A stretch of DNA of 16,318 bases from Zygnema cylindricum (taxonomy: Eukaryota > Streptophyta > Zygnematophyceae > Zygnematales > Zygnemataceae). Positions 10,326 through 16,318 of this stretch are shown here, in pieces. Under the pieces are notes generated by a model. The model was given only the letters and a program-made list of their open reading frames with translations. It was not told the DNA's origin and searched no databases. Position numbers and translations under genes: made by a program. The stretch lies in contig JBBHKE010002898.1 in assembly GCA_037447655.1 (NCBI GenBank), forward strand, positions 1 through 16,318. Reading direction: 5' to 3'. How positions within the stretch are numbered: the stretch's first letter is position 1; each line of letters opens with the position of its first letter.

Positions 10326-13300
10326 ATGAGCTCCAACGATGTTTCGGTCAAAAAGGAGAAAGCAAAAGAAAATGCTTCTCCTTCTCCCTCTCCCTCTCCC
10401 TCTCCCTCTCCCTCTCCCTCTCCCTCTCCTTCTGGAAAAAAAACTCCAAAGGAGACGGAGGAGTATTACAAAAAAAGGATAGAGATGTTCGAGAAGCTTC
10501 AGAAGGAACAAAAGGAAACTAGAGAGAAGATTGGAGGGGAGATTATCAGGTGAGACCGGGGAAGGGAGGAGAGAGAAACAGAGAACTAATAGGGTTGAGA
10601 GGGAAGAAATGGAAAGAGGGAGAGAGGAGAGCGGAGGGGCAGGAGACTGGAGAGGAGACTATCCGATGAGCAAAGGAAGGAATGTGTGTGTGAAAGGGTG
10701 AGAAATAGGGTAGTAAAGGGGCAGAGGTAGAGAGGGAGACAAGGAGAAAGGTAGAAAAGAGTGTGAGAGAGAGGGAGGGTTGGGAGAGCGAGAGGGAAAG
10801 AGCGGTATGAATAATAGAAGGAAGGAGCGTGAGGAGAAATGGAAGGGAGGAGAGGGAGAGATTAAGAGAAAGGTTTTTTTTTTTTTTTGAAGAGACGGAC
10901 AAGTTTGAAACTCTCATTAGCTTTAGATTTATAGCCCTATTTTTTTCACGGTTTGCATTTTTTTTTTTTTAAGCGAATGTAAGCATGTAAACAGCTTAAA
11001 AAAAGCTGGAAAAAATTGTAAAAAAAAAAGGACTTCAAAGAAAAGACACAAAAAAATGTTTTGTTGTTCTGGTTTTTTGGCTGTTTCAGGATTACATTGC
11101 CAGACGGGGCAGTGAAGGAAGGGAAGAAGTTGCTCACCACTCCATTTGATGTGGCAAAAGAAATTTCAAAAGGGCTCGCAAATGATTCTCTCATTTCGAA
11201 GGTTTATTTCTAAACTTTTTTGACTTTTTAAACAAATATGCTGGGAGACAAACAATACATTAGAACAACAAAAAAGGTCAAAATGCAACAAAAAAAGAAA
11301 ACTGCTCCGCGAATTGTTGTTAATGTTAGTAACACTAATTCGGCCCCGTCTGTTTTATTCTCCTATGAACACAAAGTAGTGTTAATAATGCTGATTGCAT
11401 TTTTTTTCACTCCAAGAATTTAAACGGTTCAAAATTGACGATGTGATTTTGAATTACACCTTAAAATAGCTATTAGAATAAATGAATTATGAGCGTTAAC
11501 ACTTTAAAACTATACCGTTAATCAATATTAACGTTAGTAACTCTTATCCGGTCTAAACACTAAAATCCAGTTTTTTCCTTCTGAACACAAATATCAATCC
11601 GGGGTCAAGATAAAAATAGCGCAACTAAATGCACAAAAATGTTTACGAAAAAAGTAAAAAAATGTTGTACTAATGTTGACATCAAATTTGAATAGATAGG
11701 TGACATTAATACTGATTCTATTTTTCTTAACGCTAATTATTTAAATGGTTCAAAATCAGCGATGTCATTTGAGAAAGCACACTATATAATCGCTATCAGA
11801 GTTACAAAGTATTAGCGTTAACATTTTATTAGAATAACCACACTAAATTATGTTTTGCCGTGGTTGGCATGGTTGGTATGCGCCGATGCTCTAATTAGTG
11901 TTGTTGCCACTACTATACGATTTTGAGTCAAAAAAATCCACTCAAATCAGCGTATATTGCACTTATTACGGCCCGTTTTTTTTTCATTTGAAAACAAAAT
12001 AGCATTGATAGTATGAATTGTTGTTTGATTAACGCTTGTTATATAAGTGGTTCAGAATCGTCCACACCATTGGGACCAAAAATACAATTATTGTTAACGC
12101 CAAAAAATCCTCATAATAATTATTTATTTACTCTAAAACAAAAAAAGTTCATAATAATTGTTTTTCTACTCTAATGGGGATTCACAGTGTATTCGACTTT
12201 CAACTAAAATATTGGGAACAAAACAGTGTCAAAAAGCAAAAAAAATAAAAGAACACAAATGAAATAAAATGAACCGAGAATAACACTTCTAAGATAATGT
12301 AAAGAATCCTGGAAAAATGTTTTGGGAAGGATGTGATAAAGAACAGCGGTAATGGATTAGTGAGACAGGTTATGTTTTTTTTTGTTTGTATTCACTCTTT
12401 ATGTGATATTTATCCTATTCTACAGTCTTAGTTACGCTAGGTAAAAAATGCTCAACTTCTTCATTTCAATTTTATCTCTTCCCTTTTTTTTTCCCTTGAC
12501 TTGTAAACAAATGCTGTTTTTACTCTAAATACTTTATTTTTCTTCGACATTATGTCTGACTGGAAATGAATTCTGACAAACTCAAAATTAGGGAAACTAA
12601 CTCAAGACTATTGTTTGGAGAAAATCGAAAGTGGATGGAGTTTTTTGGGATATGGGTACCTCAAAGGTTTGAACTAATTGAACCCAAATTTTGAATCTAA
12701 AATTAATTCAAATGGTGAAACTTAAATAAACTTGAAATTAGAAACTAATTGAAAAATGTTTTTCTTGTAACAGAATCGAAGGTGGATAAAGTTTTATAGG
12801 ACTTGGCTACCTCGAAAGTCTGAAACTAAAAGTAACTAAAATTAACCCAAATATTGAAACTAAATAAGACTCAAAATTTGAAACTAAACAAACAATGTTT
12901 TTTGGGGGAATTGAAGGTGGATGGAGTTTTGTGGGACATGGCTCGACCTTTGGAGGGAGATTGTTCTCTTCAATTTTTCAAATTTGAGGATGATGAAGGG
13001 AGAGATACATTTTGGCATTCGAGTGCCCATATTTTGGGAGAGGTACACACTTTTTTTCCTGATAAAATACTTTTTTCTCTGGTAAAGCACTTTACTTTTT
13101 TGATAAAATGCTTTTTTTCCTAGTAAAATGTTTAATACTTTATTTTCAAAACTGTCACTTTTGGGAAATCAACGAAAACTGTCAATTTAGGACCAAAAAA
13201 TGTCTGCTTTAGGCAAAATCCGGCCAAGGCCATATTTCAGGAGATGTAAACTCTTATTTCGGAAGAAGTCTTTTTATCTGATAGTCTTTATTTCAAAAAC

Positions 13301-15725
13301 TGGTTTTTCCTTTTGAGGAATCATAAAAAAATGTTGAATCAAAAGAAAAAAAGACGAAAAGTTTTTTACGTAGAAGGTGTAAATTGAAAGATTGAAACAG
13401 GACAGAATTTTATTTAAAAACCATCGAATTGAACAAAAAGAACCACTTTTTAGATCAAAATCTAGTTGAGTCATATGTTGGGAGGTATAAACTCTTCTTT
13501 TTAAGTGGATTTTATTTTCAAAAAATTTGAAAATCAAATCAGTTTCATATATAAAATTAATATTTTGCAAGGCAGAATTGAAAGAGTGAAAAAGACGGAA
13601 AAGAAAGTAATTTGATTAGGTCAAAAATTCACAAACTATTTTTTTAAATATATGTAAAATATATCTTTAAAATGTATCAGTAAAAACAAATCTTTTAAAT
13701 ACGTTAATGAAAACAAACATTTTAGAAATGCTAGTAAAATCAAATATTTAAAATATGTTAACGAAAACATTTATTTATAACATGTCAGTGAAACCAGATA
13801 TCTAAAATTAAAAAAAAAAAAAACAAGTAGAACTTCAAATACCATCCCGGAAATGTAAAAATTAACAAAAAAATAACAAATAGAAAAGAAACCCACATCG
13901 AAGTTTAAAGTTTCAAAAGAACGGCATTTTGAATGGCTATATTAAAAAAAAAAAAATGGGGCCAGGCTTTGGAAGTGGCCTATGATTGCAAACTTTGTAT
14001 CGGACCCTGTACCACAAGAGGAGAGGTAAGCCACCCTTTTTTTCCCCCTTATTTTTCCCTTTTTTCTCCTCTTTTTCCCCTTTTTCCCCGTTTTCTCTCT
14101 CTCTCTTTCCTTTCTCTCTTACTCTCTCCCTCTTTCCTTTCTCTCTTACTCTCTCCCTCTTTTTCTACTCATATTCCCGGTACGGGATGTGTGAAAGCTT
14201 TTGAGCAATATTCTCCCTTTCCCTCTCCCCATATTCCCAATACCAGATGCGAATATTTTTGCTTTTCTTGAAATAATATTCTGTCTCTTTCTTTCTCTCT
14301 CTCTCACTCACCCTCTCTAGTATATAAAGTTAAAGTTTCTCTCCCTCTCTATGACTCTGGTTTTTTTTATATGTGTTATTTGTTAAGTTTTAAATTGGAT
14401 CCTTTCTAATTTTTTCAAATAATCCACTCTAATTTTGGTTAGGCTTCGGCTTCTTATTGGAGAGGAAAAGCCGACCGAGAAAGTTTACAGCGAGTTTACG
14501 GAATTTCTTATCCTGACCCCAAAAAATTGAAGGTTGGTTTATACACCTTGTTCTCCCCGTGGTTTTTTTTGTGGTTTTTTTCATTTTTCTTTCTTCGTTT
14601 TTTTTTTTTTTTTTTTTTTTTTGCGGCTGATTTCTATTCAGAATTTGCTTCTGAGGTGTCATGTTCTCCTTTCTCTCTCTCTTCACTCTTTCAGTGTTTC
14701 TATTAACTAGTAAATCAATGCCCGTTACACGGGCATAGACCGTGTCCTGTTTTATCATTCCCATTTTTCATGCCCGTTTTCCATGCCCGTTTATCATGCC
14801 CATTTATCATGCCCGTTTTTCATGCCCGTTTTTCATACCCGTTTATCATGCCGGTTACACGCATAAGGTAAGGTATACATGAAATCATATCCTAGAAAAT
14901 CAATTTAAACACGGGCATAATCTGTGTTCTACATTCTAAAACCCGCATTTCAAACTTAGCGCCACTTTTGACGAACCACGTCTGCTTTTCAAGTTACCCG
15001 ATCAGTGCGGTTTTGTAACTATATTGTTGGTGCATATATTGTCGGTTCATTGATACGGTAATCTCTCATCGATGGTGCTTACTGAGGTTTTGAAACGATA
15101 TATACTGCGGTTTCGAAACGGCTCCTGCCGGCTGTACGGCAAAATGTTTCGCTGACGGCCTACTTTGGAAGTTACACGATCCCGTTAAGTGCCGTTACAT
15201 GTGCATGGACCTGTTTACATACTGTCTTGTCATATAGGCTTCAGTACTGCGGACGGAAAGCCTTAAATGTTTCCAAAACGGCGACCAAAGGTCTATAATT
15301 TGTATAGAGATTGGTTTATTTGTTTATTCTTATTTTATTATGTCCCTGTGTTATTCAGTTTTTTTTTTAGGTTCTCTTAAGCTTTCACTTCTACTTTCAC
15401 TTTTTTTCATTTGTTCGAGAAGTTTACTTTATCTCCCTTTTTTTTTTTTTTTAATCTTTTCTTTATTTTACACTTTTTTTTTGGGTATGTTTTCCTGTGT
15501 CTTTTCTCCCTCCTTTAGTTTTCTTTTATGTACCTTTTTTTTGACTTTTTTTGTATTTTGTAATTTATTTGGCTTTTTCCTTGTTTCCTTCTAATTTACA
15601 TTTTTCATTTTCCCATTGGTTTTTTTTTTTTTATAGGAATATTTGAGGGTTTTGGAAGAAGCCAAAAAACGAGACCACCGAGTGGTGGGAGTAGCTCAGG
15701 AGCTCTTTTTTTTCCACCCCCTCAG
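10326..15725 (+). CDS. Threonyl-tRNA synthetase, 5' six exons (3' part beyond window)
   Basis: The exons are 10326-10549, 11090-11201, 12917-13042, 13966-14025, 14443-14532 and 15637-15725. Introns are GT-AG in phases 2, 0, 0, 0, 0 and 2. The enzyme activates Thr and charges tRNA-Thr. In order: a Lys-rich, (SP)n head (1-40), a charged helix (about 45-75), the TGS domain ([34 protein letters not shown]), the start of the editing domain with HSSAH (H146, H150) and [11 protein letters not shown], then [22 protein letters not shown] and [21 protein letters not shown] leading into the class II catalytic core, which lies outside the window. The wording is closest to plant and algal enzymes as I remember them. 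Oddity: exon 4 ends at CTTRGE and exon 5 starts at ASASYW, so about 100 residues (GFYYD to the CxxxH motif and beyond) are missing, although the frame is kept. The start at 10326 has good context (AAGATGA); an in-frame ATG at 10185 is an alternative. Confidence 0.93.
10377..10433 (+). repeat. Coding (TCTCCC)n microsatellite, Ser-Pro run in ThrRS
   Basis: The hexamer TCTCCC and its one-base variants repeat about nine times and encode (SP)9S at residues 18-36. The same hexamer forms a non-coding array at 16244-16318. The run lies in the dispensable N-terminal tail, so length changes in steps of six bases would keep the frame. Confidence 0.95.
10550..10873 (+). repeat. Purine-rich tract filling ThrRS intron 1
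   Basis: About 320 nt of the sense strand are made mostly of G and A, followed by a 15-nt T run at 10874-10888. A segment at about 10639-10683 resembles the exon 1 end and donor region (10524-10565). No gene is seen in the intron (10550-11089). The S/L/P-rich minus-strand frame at 10546-10917 is a shadow of the tract. Confidence 0.8.
11312..12110. repeat. Three diverged copies of a ~300-320-bp repeat in ThrRS intron 2
   Basis: GGTTCAAAAT or GGTTCAGAAT recurs at 11426, 11747 and 12049 (spacing 321 and 302). It is preceded by ACTAATTCGGCCC-like and TTAACGCT-like words and followed by ATCGCTAT and AGCGTTAAC-like words. The words TTAGCGTTAA and CGTGAATCGCT also occur at 339-380 and near 460, so this is a dispersed family with copies at both ends of the window. 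No ORF of note is present. Intron 2 as a whole is 11202-12916. Confidence 0.65.
12577..12975 (+). repeat. Tandem copies of the ThrRS exon 3 acceptor/5' end
   Basis: The start of exon 3 (GTGGATGGAGTTTTGTGGGA, 12917 on) has two decayed copies upstream in intron 2, with GTGGAT at 12631 and 12782 (spacing 151 and 135). The intronic sequence before each, rich in CTCAAAATTxGAAACTAA-like words, is repeated too, so whole units of intron plus exon start were duplicated. Copy 1 reads VDGVFWDMG and then reaches a stop; copy 2 has TAG after five codons. Only the third copy continues as exon. Copy 2 has the best-looking acceptor (TTTTCTTGTAACAG, to 12773). Confidence 0.85.
13028..13530 (+). repeat. Tandem copies of the ThrRS exon 3 donor/3' end in intron 3
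   Basis: The exon 3 end and donor (CATATTTTGGGAGAG then GTACACACT, from 13028) reappear diverged at 13231 (CATATTTCAGGAGATGTAAACTCT) and 13472 (CATATGTTGGGAGGTATAAACTCT), at spacings of 203 and 241. A later TTTATTTTCAAAA-type word follows each copy, so the units include intron sequence. A smaller repeat of GATAAAATGCTTTTTTCC-like blocks lies at 13060-13130. Confidence 0.7.
13665..13800. repeat. 27-bp minisatellite in ThrRS intron 3, five units
   Basis: Units of the form TTTAAAATATGTTAACGAAA plus CAAATA-like ends follow each other with a period of 27-28 bp, starting near 13665, 13692, 13719, 13746 and 13773. Divergence between units is about 25%. The remainder of intron 3 (13043-13965) holds no gene. 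Confidence 0.75.
14026..14442 (+). other. ThrRS intron 4: CT-rich, lacks the expected editing-domain exon
   Basis: The first 140 bp and 14281-14360 are CT-rich with internal duplications: a TTTCCTTTCTCTCTTACTC block occurs twice at about 14107-14160, and CATATTCCC is followed by a TACGGGATG or TACCAGATG-like word at about 14170 and 14230. No reading frame in the intron encodes the expected GFYYD segment, the helical part of the editing domain or the DLCRGPH motif. The donor GTAAGC and the acceptor TTGGTTAG are ordinary. Confidence 0.85.
14598..14622. repeat. T25 homopolymer in ThrRS intron 5
   Basis: A run of 25 T residues lies in the sense strand of intron 5 (14533-15636), about 85 bp from the Helitron end. 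It is low-complexity sequence and could mark an old antisense poly(A) tail, but no retroposed gene is seen beside it. Confidence 0.9.
14707..15310 (-). mobile_element. Non-autonomous Helitron, 604 bp, antisense in ThrRS intron 5
   Basis: On the minus strand the element begins with TCTCTATACAAATT (5' end at 15310), a good Helitron 5' terminus, and is preceded by A. It ends in CTAG (14710-14707) followed by T, so it sits at an A/T target with no duplication, as known for Helitrons. Seven bases before CTAG is the required 3' hairpin, an 8-bp perfect stem ATGCCCGT/ACGGGCAT with a 3-nt loop (14718-14736). It has no Rep/helicase ORF and would depend on enzymes encoded elsewhere. It contains a 13-bp minisatellite near its 3' end. 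Both ends fit the family rules, so it looks intact. Confidence 0.82.
14756..14859. repeat. 13-bp minisatellite inside the Helitron, exactly eight units
   Basis: Eight consecutive 13-bp units of CATGCCCGTTTTT-type sequence fill 14756-14859 with no indels. Units 5 and 6 are identical. The core TGCCCGT is the same word as the arm of the terminal hairpin at 14718-14736, so the array may have grown from hairpin sequence. Confidence 0.92.
15311..15636. other. T-rich end of ThrRS intron 5
   Basis: This is a T-rich stretch leading to the exon 6 acceptor (TTTTTTATAG). The 84-codon frame at 15340-15594 consists of Phe, Leu and Ser forced by the T tract and is not a gene. Confidence 0.8.
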
Positions 15726-16318
15726 GTGAAAGAAAATAATAATAATAATAAATAAATAAATAATTAATTATTAATAAATCAGTCAAATAATCAATTTAGA
15801 TAATTTATATTAATAATAAGTAAACAAAGCCCAAAAAAGATAAAAATACACGAGGGTCTGAAAACCATAATAGAGTGGGTTTTTTTTTGTCCGTTGAGGT
15901 TAAAATAATTAGTAATTGATACATATAAGTAATACATAAATATATATAACTAAAAAAAACACGACTAAGGTAAACAAAGAAACAAGATAAGAAAAATATC
16001 TAAGTAAACAGGCTAGTAAATAATGAACAAATACATAAAGAGAAGATAAATAATTAAACAGGTTACGAAAGCTGAAAACAGACAAAAAATTTGTTGTACA
16101 ACACAGACAAAAATTATGTTGTAAAACCTTTTTTTTTGGGGATCTGGAGACTAGAAATAGTGTGATTTCTTTTTCAGAGTATAGCGAGGTTATTATGTCT
16201 GATTTTTTTAAGACACCTCCCCCCTCGCTCCTTCTCTCTTTTTCCCTCTCTCCTCCCCTCCCTCTCCCTCTCCCTCTCCCTCTCCCTCTCCCTCTCCCTC
16301 CCTCTCCCTCTCCCTCCC
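15726..16318 (+). other. ThrRS intron 6, start only
   Basis: The donor AG|GTGAAAG in phase 2 should be followed by an exon starting within a Ser codon (SPGSCFFLP-like), which is not found up to the window end. The intron holds an AATA/AATAAT microsatellite (15737-15790) and AT-rich sequence. TTTCTTTTTCAG at about 16180 looks like an acceptor, but the following sequence gives a stop at once in the required phase. Confidence 0.7.
16244..16318. repeat. (CCCTCT)n hexanucleotide array running off the window
   Basis: The hexamer CTCCCT repeats about ten times with a few CCCTCC interruptions and continues past the last base. It is the same hexamer as in the ThrRS coding repeat at 10377-10433, about 5.8 kb upstream. 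Confidence 0.9.

Noticed and set aside
10546-10917. 123-codon Ser/Leu/Pro-rich minus-strand frame
   Set aside because: It is the complement of the purine tract in intron 1, with no gene features.
15340-15594. 84-codon Phe/Leu/Ser-rich frame
   Set aside because: It only translates the T-rich end of ThrRS intron 5.
16188-16240. Candidate ThrRS exon 7 after TTTCTTTTTCAG
   Set aside because: In the required phase the first codons include TAG, and the expected PGSCFFLP-type sequence is absent.
16244-16318. Telomere-like repeat
   Set aside because: The unit CCCTCT is not a known telomere unit such as CCCTAAA, and the same hexamer occurs inside a coding exon.

Overview
The window is nuclear DNA from an intron-rich eukaryote with AT-rich, repeat-laden non-coding sequence. 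Several signs point, without proof, to the green lineage. The threonyl-tRNA synthetase exons read most like plant and algal enzymes. The tRNA-Gly body resembles plant tRNA-Gly(GCC). G-box palindromes (CACGTG) cluster upstream of one gene, and one small predicted protein has a transit-peptide-like N-terminus. The species cannot be named from the sequence alone.

Layout. 1-5292 is gene-poor. It holds a foldback element (112-331), a decayed non-LTR retroelement 3' end on the minus strand (818-1880), several tandem repeats and perfect hairpins, and ORFs I do not believe. 5293-5363 is an intact tRNA-Gly(GCC) gene on the minus strand. 5915-8856 is a complete four-exon short-chain dehydrogenase/reductase (SDR) gene on the minus strand, with every splice phase consistent and an unusual hydrophilic insert of about 55-60 residues. 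9076-9456 is a possible one-exon gene for a small C-terminally anchored membrane protein, also minus strand. 10326 (or 10185) to the window end is the 5' part of a threonyl-tRNA synthetase gene on the plus strand. Six exons are visible, and the rest of the catalytic domain lies beyond the window.

The most notable points are four. (1) The ThrRS exons join in frame across a 417-bp intron exactly where about 100 residues of the editing domain, including the CxxxH half of its metal/editing site, should be. This is either a real loss or an assembly collapse in CT-rich repeats. (2) Exon-intron junctions are repeatedly found as decayed tandem copies inside the neighbouring introns: ThrRS exon 3 on both sides, SDR exon 1 donor, and perhaps ThrRS exon 1 donor. 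(3) A 604-bp non-autonomous Helitron with textbook ends sits antisense in ThrRS intron 5. (4) An in-frame upstream ATG would add a 47-residue presequence to ThrRS, which suggests dual targeting.

The genes do not form a pathway. The SDR is a soluble oxidoreductase of unknown substrate, ThrRS charges tRNA-Thr, and the tRNA gene is an independent Pol III unit. ThrRS and the small membrane-protein gene are divergent, with about 730-870 bp between them that could hold a shared promoter region.
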